Source of the DNA: Streptomyces vietnamensis | Lineage (GTDB): Bacteria; Actinomycetota; Actinomycetes; Streptomycetales; Streptomycetaceae | Direction of reading: 5' to 3' | Length of the DNA stretch: 64,000 bases | NCBI RefSeq assembly: GCF_000830005.1 | Contig: NZ_CP010407.1 | Coordinates: forward strand, 3,081,001 to 3,145,000 | Part shown: positions 1 through 8,890 of the stretch, in pieces | Layout: each line of letters opens with the position of its first letter | How positions within the stretch are numbered: the stretch's first letter is position 1 | The notes under the pieces: generated by a model | Databases searched by the model: none | What the model saw: the letters and a program-made list of their open reading frames with translations, nothing else | Told to the model about the DNA's origin: nothing | Program-made: the position numbers and the translations under genes

Positions 1-1525
1 GGTCGGTGAGGATCGCGCGGGCGAGGGCGACGCGCTGGCGCTGGCCGCCGGAGAGGGTGAGGCCGTGCTCGCCGACCTTGGTGTCGTACCCCTCGGGGAG
101 CTCGGCGATGAAACGGTCCGCCTGGGCGGCGCGGGCGGCGGTCTCGATCTGCTCGCGGGTGGCGTCGGGGACGCCGTACGCGATGTTCGCGGCGACCGTG
201 TCCGAGAAGAGGAAGGAGTCCTCGGGGACGAGGCCGACGGCGGCGCGCAGCGAGTCGAGGGTGAGCTCGCGGACGTCGTGGCCGCCGACGAGGACGGCGC
301 CGTGGGTGACGTCGTAGAAGCGGGGCAGGAGGAGGGAGACGGTCGACTTGCCGGAGCCGGAGGCGCCGACGACGGCGACGGTCTCGCCCGGCTGGATCTC
401 CAGCGAGAAGCCGTCAAGCACGGGCCGCCCGTCTTCATAGGCGAAGGACACGTCGTCGAACTCGACGGTCGCGGGCGCGTCGGCGGGCAGCTCCTTGGTG
501 CCGTCCTTGATCACCGGCTCGGTGTCGATGAGGTCGTAGACCCGCTCGACGCCGGCGCGGGCCTGCTGGCCGACGGTGAGGACCATGGCGAGCATGCGGA
601 CCGGGCCGACGAGGGAGGCCAGGTAGGAGGAGAAGGCGACGAAGGTGCCGAGGGTGATCTGGTGCCGGTAGGCGAGCCAGCCGCCGAGCGCGAGGACGGC
701 GACCTGGCCGAGGGCGGGTACGGCCTGGAGGGCCGGCGTGTACTTCGAGTTCAGCCGGATCGTCCGCAGGCGCCCCGCGAACAGCTTCCGCCCGGCCTCG
801 CGGATCTTGCCGGTCTCCTGGTCCTCCTGGCCGAAGCCCTTCACGACCCGGACGCCGGTCACGGCCCCGTCGACGACCCCGGCGACGACGGCGGCCTGCT
901 GCTGCGCGTGCCAGGTCGCCGGGTGGAGACGGGTGCGGCTGCGCTTGGCGATCCACCAGAGGGCGGGGGCGACGGCGAGCGCGACGAGGGTGAGCGGGAT
1001 CGACAGGTAGGCCATGACGGCCAGCGAGATGAGGAAGAGCAGGATGTTCCCGATCGTCATCGGGAGCATGAAGAGGAGGCCCTGGATCAGCTGGAGGTCG
1101 CTGGTGGCCCGCCCGACGACCTGCCCGGTGGACAGCTCGTCCTGCCGCCGCCCGTCGAGCCGGGTGACGGTGCCGTACATGTCGATGCGCAGGTCGTGCT
1201 GGACGTCGAGGGCGAGACGGCCGCCGTAGTAGCGGCGGACGTAGGTGAGGGCGTAGACGAGGACGGCGGCGCCTATGAGCAGGCCGGTCCAGACCGCGAG
1301 GGACCTGGTCTTCGTCCCGATGACGTCGTCGATGATCACCTTGGTGACGAGCGGCACGAGCGCGAGCACGGCCATGCCCGCCAGGGAGGACCCGAGCGCG
1401 AGCAGTGTGTTCGCCTTGTACCGCCACGCGTACCCGGCCAGCCTGCGCGCCCAGCCCTGCTGTTTCTCCCCGACCGCCGCCACGAAGGCCTCCCGCTCGT
1501 CCTGGTCTACCGGAAGGCCCAACAC
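1..1525 (-). CDS. ABC exporter, fused permease and ATPase (C-terminus cut by window edge)
   Basis: About 508 residues are visible. An N-terminal six-helix exporter domain (roughly residues 20-310) is followed by an ATP-binding domain with Walker A GASGSGKS near residue 385 and the signature LSGGQ near residue 490. The Walker B aspartate and H-loop lie beyond base 1. The layout is that of type IV (MsbA/LmrA-like) half-transporters, which export lipids, drugs or peptides; the substrate cannot be read from sequence. The GTG at 1525 is the only good start after an in-frame stop just upstream, but its ribosome site is weak (a GGCGGGA about 17 bases upstream). It is divergent from the small gene at 1655, so bases 1526-1654 should hold both promoters. 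Confidence 0.9.
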   Translation of the reverse strand, partial: MLGLPVDQDEREAFVAAVGEKQQGWARRLAGYAWRYKANTLLALGSSLAGMAVLALVPLVTKVIIDDVIGTKTRSLAVWTGLLIGAAVLVYALTYVRRYYGGRLALDVQHDLRIDMYGTVTRLDGRRQDELSTGQVVGRATSDLQLIQGLLFMLPMTIGNILLFLISLAVMAYLSIPLTLVALAVAPALWWIAKRSRTRLHPATWHAQQQAAVVAGVVDGAVTGVRVVKGFGQEDQETGKIREAGRKLFAGRLRTIRLNSKYTPALQAVPALGQVAVLALGGWLAYRHQITLGTFVAFSSYLASLVGPVRMLAMVLTVGQQARAGVERVYDLIDTEPVIKDGTKELPADAPATVEFDDVSFAYEDGRPVLDGFSLEIQPGETVAVVGASGSGKSTVSLLLPRFYDVTHGAVLVGGHDVRELTLDSLRAAVGLVPEDSFLFSDTVAANIAYGVPDATREQIETAARAAQADRFIAELPEGYDTKVGEHGLTLSGGQRQRVALARAILTD

Positions 1526-1654
1526 GGCCGACGTGCGATTTCATCCCGCCGCAACAAATACGGGCCTTCGGTCCTAGGACCGGCCCCGGGCGGGTAGGGA
1601 ATCCCTGGCCCCGCCGGACGAGCGGTGCCGTGGGTGGAGCGGAAGGGGAGGTCC

Positions 1655-2026
1655 GTGGGGAAGGTCGAGGACGGGAAGCCGTACCAGTGGGGACGGCTGT
1701 ACGCGGCGCTGCGGGCGGTGCACGGGTTCGCGGCGACCGGGCGGGTGACGCCGGCGACAGACCGGGAGCTGAGGGACACGGCCAGCAGACCGCGGTCGGT
1801 CTTCGAGGGCTTCCTGCGGAACGCGGGCCTCGACGTCTTCGCCGCCCGGCAGCGGGGCGGGCTCGTCGCCGAGGCGGCGGCGGTGGCCTTCGCCGACGTG
1901 GCGCGGCTGATACCCCCGCGGCGCATGGACACCGACCAGATCACCGCCCAGGCGGCACATTTCCGCCAGGGGTACGAGGCGCAGCTCGCCGAGTACCGGA
2001 AGGCCTGGGAGGGGCTCGTCGACTGA
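1655..2026 (+). CDS. Small orphan protein with Csd1/Cas8c C-terminus-like pattern
   Basis: A 123-residue soluble protein. A GTG at 1625 is possible, but AAGGGGAGG at about 1642-1650 points to the GTG at 1655. The pattern YQWGRLYAALRAV, then a charged RELRDTASRPRSVFEGFL block, and finally FRQGYEAQLAEY near the end resembles what I remember of the C-terminal part of type I-C Csd1/Cas8c (LGRLFAVLE..., ASATPxxVFPRLL..., GYYHQRQ), the part also made separately as Cas11c. No cas gene, CRISPR repeat or other Csd1 domain is visible nearby. This is family-level resemblance judged by eye; a plain hypothetical protein is the safe call. Confidence 0.7.
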   Translation: MGKVEDGKPYQWGRLYAALRAVHGFAATGRVTPATDRELRDTASRPRSVFEGFLRNAGLDVFAARQRGGLVAEAAAVAFADVARLIPPRRMDTDQITAQAAHFRQGYEAQLAEYRKAWEGLVD

Positions 2027-2074
2027 GCGGGCGGTCCCGCCCGGCCCCCACGGCCGGGCGGGTCGCCGCGCCCG

Positions 2075-3757
2075 TCAGAGGTGCGTCGGCTCGAACATCC
2101 GCAGCAGCGCCGGGAGGACCACCACCGACGGGCCCGGGGTCGCGAGGGCCTTCGTCAGGTCCTCCGTCAGGGACTCCGGGGTCGTCAGGGTCGCCGGGAC
2201 GCCGAAGGACTCGGCGAGGGCCACGAAGTCCGGGCGGGACAGTTCGGTGGCCGTGGCCTCGCCGAACGCGCCCGTCATGTACTCGCGCAGGATCCCGTAC
2301 CCGCCGTCGTCGACGATCAGCCAGGTCACGTCGAGGCCGTACTGCTTCGCCGTCGCCAGCTCCGCGATCGAGTACATCGCGCCGCCGTCGCCGGAGACCG
2401 CGAGGACCGGCCGGGACGGGTCCGCGGCGGCCGCGCCGAGGGCGGCGGGGAAGCCGTAGCCGAGGCCGCCCGCACCCTGGGCCGAGTGCATCGTGTTCGG
2501 GTGCCGCGCGTCGAAGGCCGACCACGCCCAGTACGCCAGGATCGTCATGTCCCAGAAGCTCGGCGCCCGGTCCGGGAGCGCCTCCCGCACGGCCGCGACG
2601 ATCCGCTGCTCCAGGCCGAGGTCCTGGGCCGCGATCCGGTCCCGGACCTTGCCCAGGACCGCCGAGACCCGCTCCGGGGCCGTCGGGTCCGTACGCTCCT
2701 CGACCGTCTCCAGGAGGGCCTGGAGCGCGAGGCGGGCGTCCGCGTGGATGCCGAGCGCCGGGTGGTTGGACTCCAGCTTGCCCGCGTCGGCCTCGATCTG
2801 GATCACCCGGCCGCGCGGGGCGAACGTGTGGTAGTTCGAGGACAGCTCGCCGAGGCCCGAGCCGACGACGAGGAGGACGTCGGCGTCCTCCAGGAAGTCC
2901 GTGGTGTGCCGGTCCTCCAGCCAGGACTGGAGCGACAGCGGGTGCTCCCACGGGAAGGCGCCCTTGCCGCCGAAGGTGGTGACGACGGGCGCGTCGATCT
3001 TCTCGGCGAGCGCGAGGAGCTTGCCGGAGGCGTCGGAGCGGACGACGCCGCCGCCCGCGATGATCGCGGGCCGCTCGGCGTTCGCCAGGAGGTGCGCCGC
3101 GACCGCCGTCAGCTCGGGGCGCGGGACGACGTCCTCGGGGGTCGCGTCCATGGCCGTGACGACGGGGATCGTCGTCTCCGCGAGGAGGACGTCCTGCGGG
3201 ATCTCCACCCAGACCGGGCCGTGCGGGGCGGTGAGCGCCGACTCCCAGGCCGCCGCGATCGCGGACGGGATCTGGGACTGCGTACGGACCGTGTGGACGG
3301 ACTTCACGACGTCGCGGAACGAGGCCTGCTGGTCGCGGAGCTCGTGGAGGTAGCCGTGCCGGCCGCCGCCGAGCCCGGCCACCGGGATCTGGCTGCCGAT
3401 CGCGAGGACGGGGGCGGAGGCGGCGGCCGCCTCCTGGAGCGCGGCGAGCGACATGAGCGCGCCGGGGCCGGTGGAGAGCAGCAGCGGGGCGGCCTCGCCG
3501 GTGATCCGGCCGTAGGCGTCGGCGGCGAAGCCGGCGTTGTTCTCGACGCGGAGGCCGACGTAGCGGAGGTCGCTGCGGCGCAGGGCGTCGAACATGCCGA
3601 GGGCGTGCTGGCCGGGGAGGCCGAAGACCGTCGTGGCGCCGAGGCCGGTGAGGGTCTCTACGACGAGGTCGCCGCCGTTGCGCCCCTTGGGCGGGTTGAG
3701 GGCCGCCTCGGTCTGGGCGACCGTGGGCCGCAGCACGAGGTCGTGGTCGTGGGTCAT
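2075..3757 (-). CDS. Thiamine pyrophosphate-dependent enzyme, acetolactate synthase-like
   Basis: 560 residues, the usual length for the ALS/benzoylformate decarboxylase superfamily. The N-terminal Pyr domain holds the glutamate that activates the cofactor (RVENNAGFAADAYGR). A middle domain follows, then a C-terminal PP domain with the metal/TPP motif GDGGAMYSIAELA ending in DDGGYG. It is probably cytoplasmic and acts on a 2-oxo acid, by decarboxylation or carboligation. It is unlikely to be the biosynthetic acetolactate synthase, because no small subunit or ilvC is adjacent. It is last of three same-strand genes after the symporter and ureohydrolase, suggesting it handles a product of guanidino-compound breakdown. 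The substrate is unknown. Confidence 0.85.
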   Translation of the reverse strand: MTHDHDLVLRPTVAQTEAALNPPKGRNGGDLVVETLTGLGATTVFGLPGQHALGMFDALRRSDLRYVGLRVENNAGFAADAYGRITGEAAPLLLSTGPGALMSLAALQEAAAASAPVLAIGSQIPVAGLGGGRHGYLHELRDQQASFRDVVKSVHTVRTQSQIPSAIAAAWESALTAPHGPVWVEIPQDVLLAETTIPVVTAMDATPEDVVPRPELTAVAAHLLANAERPAIIAGGGVVRSDASGKLLALAEKIDAPVVTTFGGKGAFPWEHPLSLQSWLEDRHTTDFLEDADVLLVVGSGLGELSSNYHTFAPRGRVIQIEADAGKLESNHPALGIHADARLALQALLETVEERTDPTAPERVSAVLGKVRDRIAAQDLGLEQRIVAAVREALPDRAPSFWDMTILAYWAWSAFDARHPNTMHSAQGAGGLGYGFPAALGAAAADPSRPVLAVSGDGGAMYSIAELATAKQYGLDVTWLIVDDGGYGILREYMTGAFGEATATELSRPDFVALAESFGVPATLTTPESLTEDLTKALATPGPSVVVLPALLRMFEPTHL

Positions 3758-3803
3758 GGTCGTCCCTTGGCGTGGCTCGGTGGTCGGGTGCGGGCCGGTG
3801 GTC

Positions 3804-3850
3804 GGGTGGTGCCCACCCGTTCCGCCCTGCGGAACGTATGCCCACCACCC
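3804..3850 (-). other. Imperfect hairpin between ureohydrolase and TPP-enzyme genes
   Basis: An outer GGGTGGTG/CACCACCC stem (3804-3811 with 3843-3850) surrounds an inner perfect GTTCCGC/GCGGAAC stem (3819-3825 with 3829-3835, three-base loop). It lies in the 136-base gap upstream of the TPP-enzyme gene and has no T-run. It could be an attenuator or an RNA processing site that lowers expression of the last gene. Confidence 0.45.
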
Positions 3851-3893
3851 GACGGCGGCGCGGGCGGGCGAAGCCCGACCCGCGCCGAAGGAA

Positions 3894-4871
3894 CTACTTC
3901 GCGTCGCGCGCCGCGGCGATCTGGCGGGACATGATCGTCGTCAGTTCGTACGCCGTGTGCGACGCGGCGACCGCCGTGATCTCGGCGTGGTCGTACGCCG
4001 GGGCGACCTCGACGACGTCGGCGGAGACCAGGTTGCAGGAGGAGAGGCCGCGGAGGATCTCCAGGAGCTCGCGGGAGGTCATGCCGCCGGCCTCGGGGGT
4101 GCCGGTGCCGGGGGCGTGGGCCGGGTCGAGGCAGTCGATGTCGATGGAGATGTACAGCGGGCGGTCGCCGATGCGCTGGCGCAGCTGGTCGGCGACCTCG
4201 TCGGCGCCGCGGCGGTAGACGTCGGAGGACGTCACGATGCCGAAGCCGAGCTTCTCGTCGTCGGTGAGGTCCTGCTTGCCGTAGAGCGGGCCGCGGGTGC
4301 CGACGTGGGAGAGGGCGGAGGTGTCGAGGATGCCTTCCTCGACGGCGCGGCGGAACGGGGTGCCGTGGGTGTACTCGGCGCCGAAGTAGGTGTCCCAGGT
4401 GTCGAGGTGCGCGTCGAAGTGGAGCAGGGCGACGGGGCCGTGCTTCTTGGCGACGGAGCGCAGCAGCGGCAGGGCGATGGTGTGGTCGCCGCCGAGGGTC
4501 ATCATGCGGGCGCCGGTGCCGAGGAGGTCGTCGGCGGCGGCCTCGATGGTCTCGACGGCCTCGTTGATGTTGAACGGGTTGGCGGCGATGTCGCCGGCGT
4601 CCGCGACCTGGGCGAGGGCGAACGGGGAGGCGTCCTGCGCGGGGTTGTAGGGGCGCAGGAGGCGGGAGGCCTCGCGGATGGCGTTGCCGCCGAAGCGGGC
4701 GCCGGGGCGGTAGGAGACGCCGGTGTCGAAGGGGACGCCGACCACGGCGACGTCGGCGGTGCCGACCTCGTCGAGGCGCGGCAGCCGGGCGAACGTCGCG
4801 GGACCGGCGTACCGCGGGATGCGGGACGAGTCGATCGGGCCGCGGAAGGCGTTCTGGTCGCTGCTGCTCAT
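3894..4871 (-). CDS. speB: Agmatinase/guanidinobutyrase-type ureohydrolase
   Basis: 325 residues of the arginase/agmatinase superfamily, which hydrolyses guanidino compounds to urea plus an amine at a two-manganese centre. The metal ligands are all visible: GGDH at 127-130, DAHLD at 153-157 and SIDIDCLDP at 242-250 (D244, D246, D249). The substrate may be agmatine, 4-guanidinobutyrate or 3-guanidinopropionate; sequence alone does not decide. It follows the sodium:solute symporter by 71 bases and precedes the TPP enzyme, so it probably belongs to an uptake-and-catabolism unit controlled by the divergent PucR regulator. The symbol reflects the family, not a proven substrate. Confidence 0.9.
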   Translation of the reverse strand: MSSSDQNAFRGPIDSSRIPRYAGPATFARLPRLDEVGTADVAVVGVPFDTGVSYRPGARFGGNAIREASRLLRPYNPAQDASPFALAQVADAGDIAANPFNINEAVETIEAAADDLLGTGARMMTLGGDHTIALPLLRSVAKKHGPVALLHFDAHLDTWDTYFGAEYTHGTPFRRAVEEGILDTSALSHVGTRGPLYGKQDLTDDEKLGFGIVTSSDVYRRGADEVADQLRQRIGDRPLYISIDIDCLDPAHAPGTGTPEAGGMTSRELLEILRGLSSCNLVSADVVEVAPAYDHAEITAVAASHTAYELTTIMSRQIAAARDAK

Positions 4872-4942
4872 GGTCGGGGTCCTCCTGGGTGCTTCTCGGT
4901 GGGCCGGGCGTCGGGTCGCGACGCCCGGGGCGTGGGCCGCCG

Positions 4943-6421
4943 TCAGGCGGTGACGGGTGCCGGGTCCGTGGACTCGGGCGCGGTCTCGGTCGGGGTCTCC
5001 TGGCCGGCCAGCCGGGCGCGCCAGTTCGCGAGCACGGTGGCGTCCGTCGGGCGGGTGGCCAGGGAAACGATCACATATGCGGCGAGCGAGGCCAACAAAC
5101 CGTAGTAAACAGGCTCATTTGCCAAGATTCCGTAAGTCCACATCAGGCCAATGACGGCCAGGCCGCCGACGGTGACCGCGGCGAGCGCGCCCTGGACGGT
5201 GCCGCGGCGCCAGAGCAGGCCGCCGAGGATGGGCACGAGGAGCCCGCCGACCAGCAGGTTGTAGGCGACGGTGAGGGCCTGGACGACGTCGTTGAGGGCG
5301 ATGGCGATGAGGATGACGGCGACGCCCATGATGAGGATGAAGAGGCGGTTGCCCTTCACTTCGTCGTGGTCGTTCTCGTCCTTCTTGGCGACGGAGCCGC
5401 GCAGGCGTGACCAGATGTCGTTGTTGGCGACGGTGGCACAGGCGATGAGGGCGCCGGAGGAGGTCGACATCACGGCGGCGAGCGCGGCGGCGAGGACGAG
5501 GCCCCGGACGCCCATCGGCAGCTCGTCCTTGACGATGGTGGCGAAGGCGTCGTCGGCGCTGGGCAGCTTCGGGTAGAGGACCTTGGCCGCGGTGCCGATG
5601 ACGGCTCCGGCGAGGGCGTACGCCAGACAGTAGGTGCCGGCGACGGTGCCGCCCCACTTGGCGACCTTGTCGGTGCGGGCGGTGAAGACCCGCTGCCAGA
5701 TGTCCTGGCCGATGAGCATGCCGAAGGTGTAGATCAGCACGTACGTGAAGATCGTCTCGCCGCCGATGCCGAGGGGCTCGAAGTACGAGGTGGGCAGCGC
5801 CTCGCGCATGCCCTCGAAGCCGCCGGCCTTGATCACGGCGATCGGCAGCAGCAGGAGCAGCACGCCGATGGTCTTCACCACGAACTGCACCATGTCGGTG
5901 ATCGTGATGGACCACATGCCGCCGAGGGTCGAGTACGCGACGACGATGGTGCCGCCGAGGACGATCGCGAGGGTCCGGGGCAGGTCGAAGAGGACGTCGA
6001 AGATCGTGGCGTACGCGATGGTCGAGGTGACCGCGAGCATCAGCGTGTACGCCCACATCACGACGCCCGAGATGACGCCGGCCTTGCCGCCGTAGCGCAG
6101 GTCGAGCATCTCGGAGACGGTGTAGACCTTCAGCCGGGCGATGCGGGCGGAGAAGAACACGCTCAGCGCGAGCAGGCCGAGGCCGATGGCGAAGACCATC
6201 CAGGCGCCGGAGAGGCCGTACTTGTAGCCGAGGCCGACGCCGCCGATGGTGGAGGCGCCGCCGAGGACGATGGCGGCCATCGTCCCGGAGTACATCCAGG
6301 GCCCGAGGCGGCGGCCGGCCACCAGGAACTCGCTCTTGGACTTGGCGCGGCGCATGCCCCACCAGCCCATCGCGAGCATGCCGGCCAAGTACAGGACGAT
6401 CACTGTGTAGTCGACGGCCAT
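4943..6421 (-). CDS. Sodium:solute symporter (SSS family)
   Basis: 492 residues with about 13 predicted membrane helices. The first begins just after the start ([20 protein letters not shown]), and the third carries the small-residue-rich [19 protein letters not shown] stretch typical of SSS sodium/substrate sites. An upstream in-frame extension to 6571 is charged and non-membrane. The ATG at 6421 has AAGGAGG seven bases before it and is clearly the start. It is the first gene of the unit with the ureohydrolase and TPP enzyme, so it probably imports their substrate with sodium. The ATG faces the PucR gene across a 179-base divergent region that should carry both promoters. Confidence 0.92.
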   Translation of the reverse strand: MAVDYTVIVLYLAGMLAMGWWGMRRAKSKSEFLVAGRRLGPWMYSGTMAAIVLGGASTIGGVGLGYKYGLSGAWMVFAIGLGLLALSVFFSARIARLKVYTVSEMLDLRYGGKAGVISGVVMWAYTLMLAVTSTIAYATIFDVLFDLPRTLAIVLGGTIVVAYSTLGGMWSITITDMVQFVVKTIGVLLLLLPIAVIKAGGFEGMREALPTSYFEPLGIGGETIFTYVLIYTFGMLIGQDIWQRVFTARTDKVAKWGGTVAGTYCLAYALAGAVIGTAAKVLYPKLPSADDAFATIVKDELPMGVRGLVLAAALAAVMSTSSGALIACATVANNDIWSRLRGSVAKKDENDHDEVKGNRLFILIMGVAVILIAIALNDVVQALTVAYNLLVGGLLVPILGGLLWRRGTVQGALAAVTVGGLAVIGLMWTYGILANEPVYYGLLASLAAYVIVSLATRPTDATVLANWRARLAGQETPTETAPESTDPAPVTA

Positions 6422-6600
6422 GGGGCCCTCCTTCTTCTCACCTCGGTGGCGTGTCGTGCGGGGGAAGTGCCCAGGTGCTGATCGCGGGGACATCCGCCCG
6501 TACCCGCGGCCCTGGGATGAGAACGACAGTAAGTGGCCGGAAAGCGACCTTGAAGTGTACGTTTCCTCCACTGTCCTGGCGGGGGATGTACGAAGGATCC

Positions 6601-8106
6601 ATGCCGATGCCCCCGACGCCCCCCGCGGAGCCGAGCTCCACTCCCCCGGCGCCCCCCGTGTCGCTCGCCGCGCTGCTCGCCCGCCCCGACCTGGGCCTGC
6701 GGCTGCTCGCCGGGCCCGAGGACGTACCGCTGCACTGGGTGCACACCTCGGAGATGGCCGACCCGTACCCGTATCTGCTCGGCGGCGAGCTGCTCATGAC
6801 GGCCGGCGTGCAGCTCACCGACCCGGCGCACTACGTCGAGCGGGTCGTGGAGGCGGGGGCGGCGGCGCTCGCCTTCGGGGTGACGCCGGTGTACGACACG
6901 GTGCCGCCGGAGCTCGTCGCCGCGTGCGAGCGGCACGGCCTGCCTCTCGTGGAGGTCCCTCCCCGGACCCCGTTCACGGCGGTGGCGCGAGCGCTGTGGC
7001 GGCTGATGGCGGAGGCCCGGCTGCACGAGCTGCGCCGGGTGACCGAGGCCCAGCAGTCCCTGGCGGCGGCCGCGGCCCGGCCGGCCCCGGTCCCGGCGGT
7101 GCTCGGCGCGCTCGCCTCGCGGCTCGGCGGGCGGGCGGTGCTGTTCGGGGCGGACGGCACGGAGTCGGCGGCGGCCGGCCGGGAGGTCCCGGCGGAGGCG
7201 GCACGGGCCCTGCGGGACCTGGCGGGGGTGCTCGGGCCGCGCCCGGGCGGACCGGCGTCGGCGAGCGGGGACGGCGGCGGGCTGCGGCTCGCCGCGTACG
7301 CGCTCGGCGGCGGGGAGGGCCTGACGCTGGGGGTGGCGACGGAGCGGCGCGGCCCGGGCGACCACACGATCGCGGGCGTCGCGGTGGTCCTGCTCTCCCT
7401 GCTCACGGCCCCGCACCGGGGCGCGGACGTGACCGTACGGGACGGAGCCCTGGTCCGGCTGCTGCTCGGCGCGCCCCCGGCGGAGGTCGCGGGCGCGCTG
7501 GGCCCGGGCCCCTGGACGGTGGTCCACGCGCGCGGCGGCGACGGCACCCCGTTCGCGGCGGCGAGCCTGGCGGCGGCGCTGGGGACCCCGCTGGTGGCCG
7601 CGGACGTGGCCACGGGCCCGACACCGGCGGGCCCCGGCGCGGGCCCGGACGCCCCGGGCGCCGTGCGCCCCGGCACCGTGCGCCTCCTCCTCCCCTCCTC
7701 CGCTCCCGTCACCGCCCAGCAGGGCTGGACCCTCGGGGCGAGCGCCCCCGTCGCGGCCTCGGAGCTCGCCGCCGGGGACGCGCAGGCGGCGCGGGCGCTG
7801 CGCAGGGCGGAGGCCTCGCGGGCGGCGCTCGTCCGGCACCGCTCCAACGGTTTCGCCGCGCTCGTCGACCACGACGAGGCCGCCGCCTACGCCCGTACCC
7901 TCCTCGCTCCGCTCACCGAAGCCCTGGCCGAGACGCTCCGGGTCTGGCTCTCCCTCCACGGCAGCTGGGACCGAACGGCGGTGGCCCTGGACATCCACCG
8001 GAACACCGTCCGTCAGCGCATCGCCCGCTGCGCGGCGCTCCTCGACCGGGACCTGGACGACCCGGACGTACGGATGGAGCTGTGGTTCGCGCTCCGCACG
8101 CGGTGA
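6601..8106 (+). CDS. PucR-family transcriptional regulator
   Basis: About 501 residues. The N-terminal PucR ligand-sensing domain (around residues 20-140) includes LHWVHTSEMADPYPYLLGGELLMTAG, the hallmark of the family. The C-terminal helix-turn-helix (last ~60 residues, AVALDIHRNTVRQRIARC) is the PucR/CdaR type. Starts at 6586, 6601 and 6607 are possible; GAAGGA at 6592-6597 best serves 6601 or 6607. PucR proteins usually activate or repress neighbouring nitrogen-catabolism genes in response to a metabolite. Its divergent position makes the symporter-ureohydrolase-TPP enzyme unit the obvious target. Confidence 0.88.
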   Translation: MPMPPTPPAEPSSTPPAPPVSLAALLARPDLGLRLLAGPEDVPLHWVHTSEMADPYPYLLGGELLMTAGVQLTDPAHYVERVVEAGAAALAFGVTPVYDTVPPELVAACERHGLPLVEVPPRTPFTAVARALWRLMAEARLHELRRVTEAQQSLAAAAARPAPVPAVLGALASRLGGRAVLFGADGTESAAAGREVPAEAARALRDLAGVLGPRPGGPASASGDGGGLRLAAYALGGGEGLTLGVATERRGPGDHTIAGVAVVLLSLLTAPHRGADVTVRDGALVRLLLGAPPAEVAGALGPGPWTVVHARGGDGTPFAAASLAAALGTPLVAADVATGPTPAGPGAGPDAPGAVRPGTVRLLLPSSAPVTAQQGWTLGASAPVAASELAAGDAQAARALRRAEASRAALVRHRSNGFAALVDHDEAAAYARTLLAPLTEALAETLRVWLSLHGSWDRTAVALDIHRNTVRQRIARCAALLDRDLDDPDVRMELWFALRTR

Positions 8107-8122
8107 CCCGCGCGGTCCCCCG

Positions 8123-8728
8123 TCACCAGAGCTTGTTCACCGCCGTCTTCGCCGTCGTGCGGAAGGCGGACAGCGGGGCGTCCTTCAGGTCGCCCATCTG
8201 GCCCCAGCGGACGAAGGTGACGGTGCGGCCGTCGCGGCCGACGGAGAACAGGTGGATGTCGGTGTTGCCGATCTGCGGGTCGGCGGTGTCCAGGCTGTAG
8301 ACCCAGGCGCCCTCCTCCACGGCGATCTTGCCGTGGTAGGCGCTGACGGCGTGCAGGCCCGGGTTCTGCCGCTCCAGGAGGGGGCCGCAGCCGGCGAGGG
8401 ACTTGCGGAGGGTGTCGACCAGCTTCACCGCGTCGGCCTCGGTGCGGGCGACGGTGGTGATCTGGACGCCGTTGGTGTCGAGCTCGGTGGTGAACTCGCG
8501 GTAGCGGGTGTTCTGCGCCGGGATCTTGTACGGGGCGCAGAGGGCGCCGCCGTTCTCCGGGACACCGGTGAAGACGCGGGTGGCGGTCCACGGCGTCGAC
8601 GACGCCGGCATCTGGGCGGCGGAGAGGAAGGCGGGCTGGGCGGCGGCCTGCGCCGGGGCGGCGGCGAGGGCGGCGAGGCCCAGAGCGGCAGCGGCGGTGG
8701 CCGCGAGTGCGGTACGGAGCTTGTTCAC
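8123..8728 (-). CDS. Small secreted protein of unknown function
   Basis: 201 residues with a clear Sec signal peptide: NKLR, a long alanine/leucine core, and a predicted cut after APAQA near residue 30. The GTG start at 8728 has GGGGGA about nine bases upstream. The mature part has no recognised catalytic motif but contains two cysteines (in GGALCAPYK and LAGCGPLLE) that could pair outside the cell. Its gene is divergent from the membrane-anchored XRE regulator at 8891. That makes an exported ligand/sensor relationship conceivable, though nothing proves it. Confidence 0.8.
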   Translation of the reverse strand: MNKLRTALAATAAAALGLAALAAAPAQAAAQPAFLSAAQMPASSTPWTATRVFTGVPENGGALCAPYKIPAQNTRYREFTTELDTNGVQITTVARTEADAVKLVDTLRKSLAGCGPLLERQNPGLHAVSAYHGKIAVEEGAWVYSLDTADPQIGNTDIHLFSVGRDGRTVTFVRWGQMGDLKDAPLSAFRTTAKTAVNKLW

Positions 8729-8890
8729 GGTGGTGGATCCCCCGTCGGGTCGTTCGGTCAGTGCTCCACCACCCTCGGGCCCCCGCCCACTCCGGGCAAC
8801 GGTGCCACGCCCCTCACCCGTCCCGGAACCATTCCACCCCCTCTGACGTGGGAGGACGCAAGAGGGGTGGAACGAGCGGGGGATGGGTCG

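Noticed and set aside
435..1544. Minus-strand 369-codon frame over the ABC exporter
   Set aside because: Frame-shifted shadow; the true exporter frame starts at 1525 and runs off the window edge with complete motifs.
2075..3757. Biosynthetic acetolactate synthase (ilvB)
   Set aside because: No regulatory subunit or ilvC next to it; context is guanidino-compound use.
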